From: Streptomyces sp. BA2
GTDB lineage: Bacteria; Actinomycetota; Actinomycetes; Streptomycetales; Streptomycetaceae
NCBI RefSeq assembly: GCF_009769735.1
Contig: NZ_WSRO01000002.1
Span: 1,240,001-1,304,000, forward strand
Direction of reading: 5' to 3'
DNA length: 64,000 bases
The stretch's first letter is position 1, and each line of letters starts with the position of its first letter. The position numbers were made by a program, and so were the translations under genes. The notes beneath the pieces were generated by a model. That model was not told the DNA's origin. It saw only the letters and a list, made by a program, of their open reading frames with translations, and ran no database searches. This document shows, piece after piece, positions 40,480 through 48,999 of this stretch.

Positions 40480-42336
40480 ATGGCCGAGGACAGCGGGGCG
40501 GCGTCGGGCAGAGCGGGTGGCGGAACGTCCGACAGAGCGGGGGGCGGAGCGTCCGACAGAGCAGGTGGCGCACTGAGCCGTCGCCAACTGGGCGCGCGGG
40601 TCGTGGCGTTGGGCGGTGCGCTCGCGCTGGTGCCGTTCCCCGCGGGTCCCGCCGCGGCGGCGGCGTCCGCGAACGGCGCCGGGCACTCGACACTGCGGCC
40701 CGGCAGCCCCGAGCGCGCCGGACTGCTCGCCGGGCATCTGCGGCAACTGGTCGCCGACGCCGAACAGTTCCTCGGCCCCTCCCCCAAGCACCCCTGGTAC
40801 GCGGGCGCCGTCCTGCTCGCGGGCCGCGGCGGCACGGTCGCCCTGCACCAGCCGATCGGCAAGGCGGTGCGCTACTCGGCGTACGACGAGAAGACCGACA
40901 CCGGCGTCGAGCTGCCGGCCGACCGGCAGATCCCGATGGCCAAGGACACGGTCTTCGATCTCGCCTCCGTCTCCAAGCTGTTCACCTCGCTGCTCGCGGT
41001 GCAGCAGATCGAGCGGGGGAAGCTGGAGCTTGAGGCGAAGGTGGCCTCGTACCTCCCCGATTTCGGGGGCGCGGGCAAGCAGGACATCACCATCCGGCAG
41101 CTCCTCACCCACACTTCGGGCTTCCGCGCCTGGATCCCCCTCTTCAAGGAACCCACGCGCGAGGGCCGGTTGCGCCTCATCTGGAACGAGGCGCCGCTCA
41201 ACCCGCCCGGCACCAAGTACCTCTACTCGGACCTGAATCTGATCTCGCTCCAGCTGGTCCTCGAAGAGATCACGGGTCGTCAGTTGGATGCACTGCTCCA
41301 CGACGAGATCACCGCTCCACTCGGGATGCACCGCACGCGCTACAACCCGCCCGCGTCCTGGCAGCCGAAGATCGCCGCCACCGAGGACGCCCGCCTGCCG
41401 TGGTCGGGCCTCGACCGCGGCATGGTGTGGGGCGAGGTGCACGACGAGAACGCCTTCAGCTTCGGCGGGGTAGCGGGACACGCCGGGGTCTTCTCCTGTG
41501 CCTGGGACCTGGCGATCCTCGGCCGCACGCTGCTCAACGGCGGGGTTTACGGCCGCTCCCGCATCCTCTCCGCCGAGTCCGTGAAGCTGATGTTCACCGA
41601 CTTCAACACCGACTTCCCCGGCGACGAGCACGGTCTGGGCTTCGAGCTCTACCAGCACTGGTACATGGGCGCGATGGCGACGCCGCGCACCGCGGGCCAC
41701 ACGGGGTTCACCGGCACCTCCCTCGTCCTGGACCCGACGACCGACTCCTTCCTCGTGATCCTCGGCAACTCGGTTCACCCGGTGCGCAGTTGGCGCTCCG
41801 GATCGGCCCCCAGGGTGGCGGCCGCGAACCACCTGGCACGCGCCGTACCCGTTCGCCCCGCGCGCGGGCGCACCGCCTGGTTCTCCGGCATGGCGAACGC
41901 CACGACGGCCACCCTGACCCTGCCGCCGCTCTCCCTCACCACGGACCGGGCGAGGCTGCGGTGTTCGCTGTGGTGGGACACCGAGCCGGGGTCGGACGTG
42001 CTGCGGCTCGAAGCCTCGGGCGACGACGGCTCGACATGGCAGCCGGTGCCGTTCACGACGGACCGCAAGGGGTCGGCGCCCCGGCAGCACCCCGACGGCA
42101 CGGCGTCAGGCTGGGCGGGGCGCGTCTGGCACCGGCTGACCGCGGACCTCGCGCAGTGGCGTGGTCAACGGGTGCGGCTGCGCTGGCGGTACGCGACGGA
42201 CCGGCTCTACGTGGGGCGCGGCGCGTACGCGGACGGGCTGCGGGTGGAGGACGGCGGCCGCACCGCCTTCGACGAGGCACGGCTCGCCGACGCGGCGCGC
42301 GTCGAGGCGGTGGGCTGGGCGCCGTCGGCCGACTGA
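40480..42336 (+). CDS. Tat-exported serine hydrolase of the beta-lactamase (class C/AmpC-like) family with C-terminal extension
   Basis: 618 residues from ATG 40480 (GGAGGG about 9 bp upstream). Tat-type signal: SRRQLGARVVALGGALALVP ending AAAAASA (about 27-65). Catalytic domain about 85-455, with SxxK in LASVSKLFTSL, YxN in KYLYSDLNLISLQ, and HTG in AGHTGFTGTSLV. The C-terminal approximately 140 residues (LSLTTDRARLRCSLWWDTEP ...) form a beta-rich domain not found in the plain enzymes. Likely an esterase or D-aminopeptidase/peptidoglycan-recycling hydrolase rather than a resistance enzyme. Confidence 0.88.
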   Translation: MAEDSGAASGRAGGGTSDRAGGGASDRAGGALSRRQLGARVVALGGALALVPFPAGPAAAAASANGAGHSTLRPGSPERAGLLAGHLRQLVADAEQFLGPSPKHPWYAGAVLLAGRGGTVALHQPIGKAVRYSAYDEKTDTGVELPADRQIPMAKDTVFDLASVSKLFTSLLAVQQIERGKLELEAKVASYLPDFGGAGKQDITIRQLLTHTSGFRAWIPLFKEPTREGRLRLIWNEAPLNPPGTKYLYSDLNLISLQLVLEEITGRQLDALLHDEITAPLGMHRTRYNPPASWQPKIAATEDARLPWSGLDRGMVWGEVHDENAFSFGGVAGHAGVFSCAWDLAILGRTLLNGGVYGRSRILSAESVKLMFTDFNTDFPGDEHGLGFELYQHWYMGAMATPRTAGHTGFTGTSLVLDPTTDSFLVILGNSVHPVRSWRSGSAPRVAAANHLARAVPVRPARGRTAWFSGMANATTATLTLPPLSLTTDRARLRCSLWWDTEPGSDVLRLEASGDDGSTWQPVPFTTDRKGSAPRQHPDGTASGWAGRVWHRLTADLAQWRGQRVRLRWRYATDRLYVGRGAYADGLRVEDGGRTAFDEARLADAARVEAVGWAPSAD

Positions 42337-42364
42337 CGACAGCCGGCCGAGGACAGGTGGTGTC

Positions 42365-43915
42365 CTACTCCCCCAACGCCGCCATCGCGGCGTTGTGCCC
42401 TGGAATGCCGCTGACCCCGCCGCCGCGTACGGCGCCCGCACCGCACAGCAGGACGTTCGCGTGCCGTGTCTCCACGCCCCAGCGGCCTGTGCCGTCCTGG
42501 GCGTAGGGGAAGGCGAGGTCGCGGTGGAAGATGTTGCCGCCGGGCAGGCGCAGGTCGCGTTCCAGGTCCAGCGGTGTCTTGGCCTCGATGCAGGGGCGGC
42601 CTTCGGCGTCGGTGGCGAGGCAGTCGGCGAGCGGCTCGGCCAGGTGCGCGTCCAGCTGCGCCAGGGTCGACTTCAGGAGTTCGGCCCGTACGGCGTCGTT
42701 GTCGTGGGCGAAGAGGCGGGCGGGCGTGTGAAGCCCGAAGAGGGTGAGGGTCTGACAGCCGCGCTCCACGAGCTCGGGGGCGAGGATGCTGGGATCGGTC
42801 AGGGAGTGGCAGTAGATCTCGGACGGCGGCGCGGCGGGCAGTTCTCCGGACGCGGCCTGGGCGTACGCGGTAGCCAACTCCCCGTAGCCCTCCCCGATGT
42901 GGAAGGTCCCGGCGAAGGCTTCGTGCGGGTCGACCGAGGTGTCGCGCAGCCTCGGCAGCCGTTCGAGCAGCATGTTGACCTTGAGCTGGGCGCCTTCGGC
43001 CGGGGCGGGCGGTGTGTCACCGACGAGCGCGGCGAGTTCCTGCGGTGAGGCGTTGACCAGGACGTGCCGGGCGGCGACGGTGGCCTCGCGCTCGGGGGTG
43101 CGGTAGGTGACCTCGGCGGTCTGTCCGTCCGATTCGATGCGGGTGACCTCGTGGTCCGTGGCGAGTTCGGCGCCCGCGGCGCGGGCCGAGTCCGCGAGGG
43201 CGCCGGTGAGTGCGCCCATGCCGCCGACGGGCACGTTCCAGTCGCCGGTGCCGCCGCCGATGACGTGGTAGAGGAAGCAGCGGTTCTGCCGCAGGGACGG
43301 GTCGTGGGCGTCGGCGAACGTCCCGATGAGGGCGTCGGTGAGCACCACCCCGCGTACGAGGTCGTCGGCGAAGCGCTCCTCGATGGCGGTGCCGATGGGC
43401 TCCTCGAACAGCGCGCGCCAGGCGGCTTCGTCATCGATCCGCTCGCGCAGGGCGTCGCGTGTGGGCAGGGGCTCGGTGAGCGTGGGGAACACCTGCTCGG
43501 CGACGTGCCCCGTCATGGCGTAGAACTCCCGCCAGGCCTCGTACTCGCGCGGACCGCCGGTGAGCCGCTCGAACGCGTCCTTCGTGCGCGCGTCTCCCCC
43601 GCCGACGAGCAGTCCGGCCGGGCGCCCGTCGCGTTCGGTCGGCGTGTAGGAGGAGACGGTGCGGGTGCGTACCCGGAAGTCCAGGTCGAGGTCCCTGACG
43701 ATCTTCCGCGGCAGCAGGCTCACCAGATACGAGTAGCGCGAGAGCCGGGCGTCGACACCGGCGAAGGGGCGACTGGACACGGCGGCACCGCCGGTTCCGG
43801 AGAGCCGCTCCAGGAGCAGGACGGAGCGCCCGGCGCGGGCGAGATAGGCGGCGGCCACGAGTCCGTTGTGACCGCCGCCGACGATGACGGCGTCGTATCG
43901 ATCGCGAGGGGGCAT
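42365..43915 (-). CDS. FAD-dependent oxidoreductase, phytoene-desaturase/carotenoid-isomerase-like
   Basis: 516 residues from ATG 43915 (AAGGG upstream). Dinucleotide-binding motif AVIVGGGHNGLVAAAYLARA with LLLERLSGTGGAA at the N-terminus, and the C-terminal FAD motif VLLCGAGAVRGGGVSGIPGH. This is the CrtI/COG1233 family. No carotenoid genes (crtB, crtE) are nearby, so the substrate is open; many COG1233 members are uncharacterised. Single gene, converging on the serine hydrolase. Confidence 0.85.
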   Translation of the reverse strand: MPPRDRYDAVIVGGGHNGLVAAAYLARAGRSVLLLERLSGTGGAAVSSRPFAGVDARLSRYSYLVSLLPRKIVRDLDLDFRVRTRTVSSYTPTERDGRPAGLLVGGGDARTKDAFERLTGGPREYEAWREFYAMTGHVAEQVFPTLTEPLPTRDALRERIDDEAAWRALFEEPIGTAIEERFADDLVRGVVLTDALIGTFADAHDPSLRQNRCFLYHVIGGGTGDWNVPVGGMGALTGALADSARAAGAELATDHEVTRIESDGQTAEVTYRTPEREATVAARHVLVNASPQELAALVGDTPPAPAEGAQLKVNMLLERLPRLRDTSVDPHEAFAGTFHIGEGYGELATAYAQAASGELPAAPPSEIYCHSLTDPSILAPELVERGCQTLTLFGLHTPARLFAHDNDAVRAELLKSTLAQLDAHLAEPLADCLATDAEGRPCIEAKTPLDLERDLRLPGGNIFHRDLAFPYAQDGTGRWGVETRHANVLLCGAGAVRGGGVSGIPGHNAAMAALGE

Positions 43916-43960
43916 GACCCTTGGTAGCACGAGAGCTCCCTCGAAGGGGCCAGGAGGGCC

Positions 43961-43994
43961 CCGAAGGGGCGCGGGGAACTGCGCGACCAGCCAC
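43961..43994. repeat. Streptomyces intergenic repeat, copy 2
   Basis: Exact 34-bp copy of the element at 26912-26945, same orientation. It sits in the 142-bp gap between the TPR-kinase stop and the FAD-oxidoreductase start. The preceding bases GGGGCC-AGGA-GGGCCCC form a small hairpin. Confidence 0.75.
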
Positions 43995-44057
43995 AACAAG
44001 CCCGCGGACGGCCCGCCGGCCCCAGCGCAAGGGCACCGTTCGACGCGCCCCCGCGAG

Positions 44058-46295
44058 TCAATGCCCTCCGGTAGCCCGCCGCTGGCGCAACGCGGCAACC
44101 CGGCGGTACAGCTCCACCGCTTCCGTCCCACGGCCCAGCTGCTCCAGGCAGTGCGCCTCGTCGTTGCGGCTGGCGAGGGCGTCGGGATGGTCGGCGCCAA
44201 GTACCTGCTCACGCGCGGCAGCGACCCTGCGGTACTCGGTCAGGGCGTCCGCCCAGCGGCCGAGCCAGCCGAGGCCCACGGCCACCTCGCGGCGGCTGAC
44301 CAGCGTGTCGGGGTGGTCGCCGCCGAGGACGCGTTCACGGATCGCGCACACGTCACGGGCCTCGGCCAGGGCTTCCTCCCAGCGGCCCTGGCGGCCGAGG
44401 TTGACGCCGAGGCCGTGCCGGGCGCGCAACGTCTCGGGGTCGGATGGGCCGTTCACGCGGGTGCGGTCGTCGATCAGGTCGCGGTACAGCTCCAGGGCCT
44501 CGCCGCTGCGGCCGAGCCTGCCGAGGCTGATGCCCACCTCGTAGCGGGCGGCGAGGGTGTCGGGGTGGTCGGGGCCGAGCGCCCGCACGCGCGCGTCGGC
44601 GACCTCGCGGTACGTCTGGAGCGCCTCGGGCCAGCGGCCCAACTGGCCGAGGGCGTAGGCGACTTCGTAGCGGGTGACGAGGGTGTCGGGGTGGGTCAAG
44701 CCGAGGACGCGGGCGCGGGCCGTCGCGACTTCGCGGGCCAGCTGGTACGAGTCCTCCAGGCGGCCGAGCCTGCTGAGGTTGTACGCGAGGTTGTGCCGGC
44801 AGCGCAGGGTGTCGGGGTGGTCGGCGCCCGCGGTCCGCTCCCGTACGGCCAGGACCGACGTGTACATCTGGTGGGCCTCGAAGTGCCGCCCCAACTGCCC
44901 CATGACGTACGCCATTTCCTGCCGCGCGGCCAGCGTGTCCGGGTGCTCGGGGCCGAGGGAGCGCTCCCTGCCCTGGGCGACGCGCCCGTACTCCCGCAGG
45001 GCGTCGGCCGCGCGCCCGGTGCGGCTCAGCGTGAAACCCACTTCGTAACGGCTGGCGAGGGTGTCGGGGTGGTCGGGGCCGAGCGCGTGCTCCCGCTCGG
45101 CGGCCACCGCGCGGTGCACCTCGCCCGCCTCGGCCCAGCGGCCGAGGCGCCCCAGGCTCAGGCCCGCGTTGTGCCGGCTGACGAGGGTGGCGACCACCTC
45201 GGGTGACGGCGTGGGCCGTTCGGGCCCGCGCGGCGTCGCGGCCCGGCGCGCGTCGGTGCGCGGGATCCACTCGCCGGTCAGGCCGGCTGCCGCGTCGGGC
45301 GGCGTCGTCCGCAGCTCGGACGCGCCGTTCGCCTTGTGCCCGGTCGTCATGCCGCGGGTCCACGAGGGCAGCCGTGGCTCGCGCGAGGGCGGCTGCTCGG
45401 GGCGGCGGACGGGCGGGGTGACGACGGTCGGGACGTACGTGGGGACCGTGCGGCCGGTGACGATGCGGCGCCCCAGCTCGCGCGCGTCGCTGGGCCGCTC
45501 GTCCGGTTCCTTGGCGAGCAGGTCGAGGACGATCTTCTCGAAGTACTCGGGCAGCTCCTCGCGGTGCCTGCGCGGCGGCTCGGGCGGCGTGTCACGGTGG
45601 CCGACGAGCACGGCCCAGGCGTCCTCCAGGTCGAACGGCGGCGCCCCCGTGGCGATCTCGTACAGCACGCACCCGAAGGAGTAGAGATCGCTGCGCTGGT
45701 CGACCTGGGCGCCGCTGATCTGCTCCGGCGACATGTAGTGCGGCGTGCCCATCGCGATGCCCGTGCCGGTCAGGCGTGAGGTGAAGCCGATGTCATGGCC
45801 GAGCCTGGCGATCCCGAAGTCGCATATCTTCACCGTGCCGTCCGTGAGCCGCATGATGTTCGCGGGCTTCAAGTCCCGGTGCACGATGCCCTGTTCATGG
45901 GTGTACGCGAGCGCGGCGGAGACCTGGTCGGCGATCTCCACGACGTCCGCGACGGGCAGCGGATGCTGTTTGTTGTCCTCCAGGAGCTGACTGAGGTTGC
46001 GTCCTTCGAGCAGCTCCATCACCAGGTACAGGACGCCGTCGTGCTCTCCGAAGTCATGGACGACGGTCACGCCGCGGTGCTGCAGCGCGGCAGCGACGCG
46101 CGCCTCGCGCCGGAACCGCTCACGCAGCACGCGCGTGAAGGACTGGTCGTGCTGGGGCCCCAGCGGCTTGAGGCACTTCACGGCGACCCTGCGACCGAGG
46201 GACTCGTCGCGGGCTCGCCACACCTCGCCCATGCCGCCGCGCCCGATCAGGTCCAGTAGCCGGTACCGGCCCTGGATCAGCCTGGTGTCCGCCAT
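44058..46295 (-). CDS. Ser/Thr protein kinase with C-terminal TPR array
   Basis: 745 residues from ATG 46295. Kinase domain about 10-270: YRLLDLIGRGGMGEVW (G-loop), VAVKCLKP, GIVHRDLKPANIM (catalytic loop), CDFGIARL and GTPHYMSPEQISG. A Pro/Arg-rich linker (about 285-350) has no obvious transmembrane helix, unlike PknB. About nine 42-residue TPR_10/12 repeats follow (about 355-735), each with a GPDHPDTLASRYEVGFTL-type core, forming a superhelical protein-binding surface. Probably a soluble signalling kinase that recruits a partner through its TPRs. Its start lies inside the upstream MpaB gene (19-nt overlap), indicating coupled translation. Confidence 0.92.
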   Translation of the reverse strand: MADTRLIQGRYRLLDLIGRGGMGEVWRARDESLGRRVAVKCLKPLGPQHDQSFTRVLRERFRREARVAAALQHRGVTVVHDFGEHDGVLYLVMELLEGRNLSQLLEDNKQHPLPVADVVEIADQVSAALAYTHEQGIVHRDLKPANIMRLTDGTVKICDFGIARLGHDIGFTSRLTGTGIAMGTPHYMSPEQISGAQVDQRSDLYSFGCVLYEIATGAPPFDLEDAWAVLVGHRDTPPEPPRRHREELPEYFEKIVLDLLAKEPDERPSDARELGRRIVTGRTVPTYVPTVVTPPVRRPEQPPSREPRLPSWTRGMTTGHKANGASELRTTPPDAAAGLTGEWIPRTDARRAATPRGPERPTPSPEVVATLVSRHNAGLSLGRLGRWAEAGEVHRAVAAEREHALGPDHPDTLASRYEVGFTLSRTGRAADALREYGRVAQGRERSLGPEHPDTLAARQEMAYVMGQLGRHFEAHQMYTSVLAVRERTAGADHPDTLRCRHNLAYNLSRLGRLEDSYQLAREVATARARVLGLTHPDTLVTRYEVAYALGQLGRWPEALQTYREVADARVRALGPDHPDTLAARYEVGISLGRLGRSGEALELYRDLIDDRTRVNGPSDPETLRARHGLGVNLGRQGRWEEALAEARDVCAIRERVLGGDHPDTLVSRREVAVGLGWLGRWADALTEYRRVAAAREQVLGADHPDALASRNDEAHCLEQLGRGTEAVELYRRVAALRQRRATGGH

Positions 46296-47245
46296 CTCCC
46301 GCCGTCGCCCCCGTTGCTTCGCTTCGCCCTCCCCGGCGCGTCCAGTATGGCTGCCCGCCTGTCGAGTTTGTACGGGGCAGGCCGGGCGCCGGGCCCCAGC
46401 CTGGCCATGGCGCGCAGAATGTGCTTCGGGGGAAGTTGCCAGCGTAGACGTGCGGGAACGGTGCGCAGCATGGTGCCGGTGGTGACGAGCCGCCGGGTCA
46501 CGGTGGCGGGCGGCGGGGCCGTCCTGCCGTACAGCTCGTGGGCGTACGGCGGCAGCGAGGCGTACGCCAGATTCGCCACGCGCCGCCACAGCAGGGCGCG
46601 CGCCGGGGTCAACAGCGGGTGGGTCGGCGGGCGTTGGAGGAAGTCGTCGACGTCGCGCGCCTCGGGCCCTGCGGCGAGGTCGGGCCGCACCCGCTCGAAG
46701 TACGCGGCGAGTTCGGCGGTCGACCCCGGTATCGCGGCGGGGTCGAGGCCGACGAGCCGGGCGCTCTCCCGTTGCTCGGCGACATAGCGGTCGGCGAGTT
46801 CGTCGGTGAGACGGAACCCCGACCGGCGTGCGACGTGCAGATAGGAGTCGATCTCGGCACAGTGCACCCACAGCAGCAGCTCGGGCTCGTCGACCCCGTA
46901 GCGCTCGCCCGTGTCGGGGTCGGTGGCCTTGAGCATCGTATGGATCTTCCGCACACGCGCCCCCGCGTGCTCGGCGACCTCGGTGGTGCCGTACGTGATG
47001 GTGCCCACGAAGTTCGCGGTACGCATGAGACGCCCCCAGGCGTCCTTGCGGAAGTCACTGTTCTGCATGACGCCGCGGACCGCGCGGGGGTGCAGGGCCT
47101 GTAGGTACAGGGCGCGGATGCCGGCGACCCACATCATCGGGTCGCCGTGCATCTGCCAGGTCACGGACGAGGGGCCGAAGAGCCCAGGGTCGGCCGCCGA
47201 CGGGTGCCCTGCCGCCGGCTGCCCCGATGAGGATGCCTCGCGCAT
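46277..47245 (-). CDS. MpaB-type (DUF2236) oxygenase family protein
   Basis: 322 residues from ATG 47245, with the strong ribosome site AGGAGGTGG. DUF2236/MpaB features: LFGPSSVTWQMHGDPMMWVA, RALYLQALHPRAVRGVMQNS (His candidates for haem/iron binding) and LLLWVHCAEIDSYLHVARRS. The family includes the fungal oxygenase MpaB, which cleaves an isoprenoid chain, and the rubber oxygenase Lcp; most bacterial members are unassigned. The 3' end overlaps the kinase start by 19 nt. Confidence 0.87.
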   Translation of the reverse strand: MREASSSGQPAAGHPSAADPGLFGPSSVTWQMHGDPMMWVAGIRALYLQALHPRAVRGVMQNSDFRKDAWGRLMRTANFVGTITYGTTEVAEHAGARVRKIHTMLKATDPDTGERYGVDEPELLLWVHCAEIDSYLHVARRSGFRLTDELADRYVAEQRESARLVGLDPAAIPGSTAELAAYFERVRPDLAAGPEARDVDDFLQRPPTHPLLTPARALLWRRVANLAYASLPPYAHELYGRTAPPPATVTRRLVTTGTMLRTVPARLRWQLPPKHILRAMARLGPGARPAPYKLDRRAAILDAPGRAKRSNGGDGGRWRTPG

Positions 47246-47288
47246 ACAACCACCTCCTGACCGCAGGCTACGCCGCCACGCCGGGGCC

Positions 47289-48332
47289 TCAACCCGCCTT
47301 GAGTACCTCCGGGTTGGCGCAGTGCTCAAGGGGCTCACCGCGCAGGAAGCGGCCGGCCTCGGCGGCCACGATGTGCGCGGCCTTGTGCGCGACCTGCTGG
47401 CTGCCGCCCGCGATGTGCGGGGTGAGGACCACGCCGGGGGCGGTGAGCAGCCGGGAGTCGGCGGGAAGGGGCTCCTCGGGGAAGACGTCGAAGCCCGCGC
47501 CTGCGAGGTGGCCCGACTCCAGGGCGTCGCAGGCCGCTTCGTAGTCGAGCAGCGCGCCGCGGGCGCAGTTGACGAGGATCGATCCGCGGGGCATCGCGGC
47601 GATCTGCGCGCGGCCGATCATGCCCTTGGTCTCGTCGGTGACCCGGGCGTGCAGGGAGACGATGCGTGAGCGGCGCAGCAGTTCGGCGAGAGAGACCTGT
47701 TCCGCGACACCCTCCAGCGCATCGGGCCGTACGTATGGGTCGTGCACGAGGACCTCGGCGCCCATGGCTCGCAGGACGCCGGCGACCCGGCTGCCGATGG
47801 CGCCGTAGCCGATCAGGCCGACCGTCGCTCCGTCGATCTCGATGCCGCAGTTGTCGTAGTCGTAGTAGTCGCCGCGCCAGGTGCCCTTGCGCAGGTCGGT
47901 GTGGGTGTCGCCGACGCCGCGTGCGGCGGCGAGCAGCAGGGTGAGGGTGTGTTCCGCGGTGGCGGTGGCGTTGCGTCCGGGGGCGTAGCAGACGGCGACA
48001 CCGTGCCGGGTCGCGGCTTCGAGGTTGGCGTTGACCGGGCCGCCGCGGCTGGTGCAGAACAGCTTCAGGTCGGGGCAGTTGGCGAGGATGCGCTCGGTGA
48101 GCGGGCCGTGCTCGGTGACGCAGATCTGCACGCCCTGGAGCGCCTCGATCATCTCGTCCTCGCTGCCCGATGCCTCGATGACCTCGCCGACCGGTCCGAA
48201 CGGCGTGTGCGGCCAGGGGAATTGGAGTTCGCGGACGTCCAGCGGCAGCTCCCCGGCGGCGGCGCGCACGGCCTCGGTGAACAGGCTCGGGCGGATGAAG
48301 TGGTTGCCTGCGGCGAGGACGGTGGTGCTCAT
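47289..48332 (-). CDS. NAD-dependent D-2-hydroxyacid dehydrogenase
   Basis: 347 residues from ATG 48332. Rossmann motif VGLIGYGAIGSRVAGVL followed by an Asp (LVHDPYVRPD), indicating NAD preference. Catalytic Arg in LVNCARGALLDYEA, Glu in FDVFPEEPLPA and His in LTPHIAGGSQQVAHK. It oxidises a 2-hydroxyacid, or reduces a 2-oxoacid. It stands at the 3' end of the kinase/phosphatase/transporter group and is probably part of the same catabolic operon, after a 58-bp gap from the phosphatase gene. Confidence 0.9.
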   Translation of the reverse strand: MSTTVLAAGNHFIRPSLFTEAVRAAAGELPLDVRELQFPWPHTPFGPVGEVIEASGSEDEMIEALQGVQICVTEHGPLTERILANCPDLKLFCTSRGGPVNANLEAATRHGVAVCYAPGRNATATAEHTLTLLLAAARGVGDTHTDLRKGTWRGDYYDYDNCGIEIDGATVGLIGYGAIGSRVAGVLRAMGAEVLVHDPYVRPDALEGVAEQVSLAELLRRSRIVSLHARVTDETKGMIGRAQIAAMPRGSILVNCARGALLDYEAACDALESGHLAGAGFDVFPEEPLPADSRLLTAPGVVLTPHIAGGSQQVAHKAAHIVAAEAGRFLRGEPLEHCANPEVLKAG

Positions 48333-48390
48333 GGGTGGTGTCTCCTGAAGGGCGATGCGATCGGTGCGGGCGGTGCGGGTGGGTGGCAGA

Positions 48391-48999
48391 TCAGTGGAGC
48401 GCGGGGGCGTTGAGACGCAGCAGTGCGGTCTGTCCGTCCTCGACGCGGATCTCCGTGAGGGCGCCGTTGAGCAGTTGGGGGAAGACGCGGCGGTAGTCGG
48501 GGAGGGGGATGCCGAGGAGGTGGCAGAGCAGGACCCGCACGAGTGTGGAGTGGGCGACGATCAGGACTCTGCCGTGCGGCTGTTCGCGGGCGATGTCGGC
48601 CAGGCAGTCGGCTGCGCGTGCGGCGGCCTTGCGCGGGTCCTCGCCGCCGGGCAGATGGTGCTCCACCGGGTCGTCGAGGAAGGCCGCGAGCTGTTCCGGG
48701 AAGCGCTGTCGCATCTCGTCCCTGGTCAGGCCGTCGCCCTTGCCGAAGTCGAGTTCGTAGAGCCGCTCGTCGACACGCGGCGTGAGGCCGCAGGCGTCGG
48801 CGGCGGGCGCGGCGGTGAGCCGGGCGCGGGAGAGCGGGGAGCTCCAGACAGCCGTGAGCCCCGCGCCGGGGGCCCACTCGGCGAGCGCGGCGGCCTGCTC
48901 GCGCCCGTGCGGGGTCAGGGGCACGTCGGTGCGCCCCGCGTAGCGGTTCTCCGCGTGCCAGACGGTTTCGCCATGGCGTACGAGGATGAAGTCGGTCAC
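48391..48999 (-). CDS. histidine phosphatase (phosphoglycerate-mutase-like)
   Basis: 202 residues from GTG 48999, overlapping the stop of FGGY kinase 1 (GTGA, 4 bp). Motifs: ILVRHGETVWHAENRYAGRT (RHG, nucleophilic His), YELDFGKGDGLTRDEM and LIVAHSTLVRVLLC (second His). Likely dephosphorylates a sugar or polyol phosphate from the neighbouring kinases, or acts as a housekeeping phosphatase. The tight overlap argues for a role with the kinase. Confidence 0.9.
   Translation of the reverse strand: MTDFILVRHGETVWHAENRYAGRTDVPLTPHGREQAAALAEWAPGAGLTAVWSSPLSRARLTAAPAADACGLTPRVDERLYELDFGKGDGLTRDEMRQRFPEQLAAFLDDPVEHHLPGGEDPRKAAARAADCLADIAREQPHGRVLIVAHSTLVRVLLCHLLGIPLPDYRRVFPQLLNGALTEIRVEDGQTALLRLNAPALH

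Noticed and set aside
40480..42336. Serine hydrolase as an antibiotic-resistance beta-lactamase
   Set aside because: The SxxK/YxN/HTG pattern is shared with esterases and DD-peptidases, and the long C-terminal domain argues against a classical class C enzyme.
23636..43915. Acyl-CoA ligase-rich region as a polyketide or NRPS gene cluster
   Set aside because: No ketosynthase, carrier-protein, condensation or thioesterase domains; the enzyme set is catabolic.
26912..43994. The two 34-bp repeats as ends of a transposon
   Set aside because: Same orientation, no transposase between them, and no target duplications; the intervening 17 kb is ordinary chromosomal genes.
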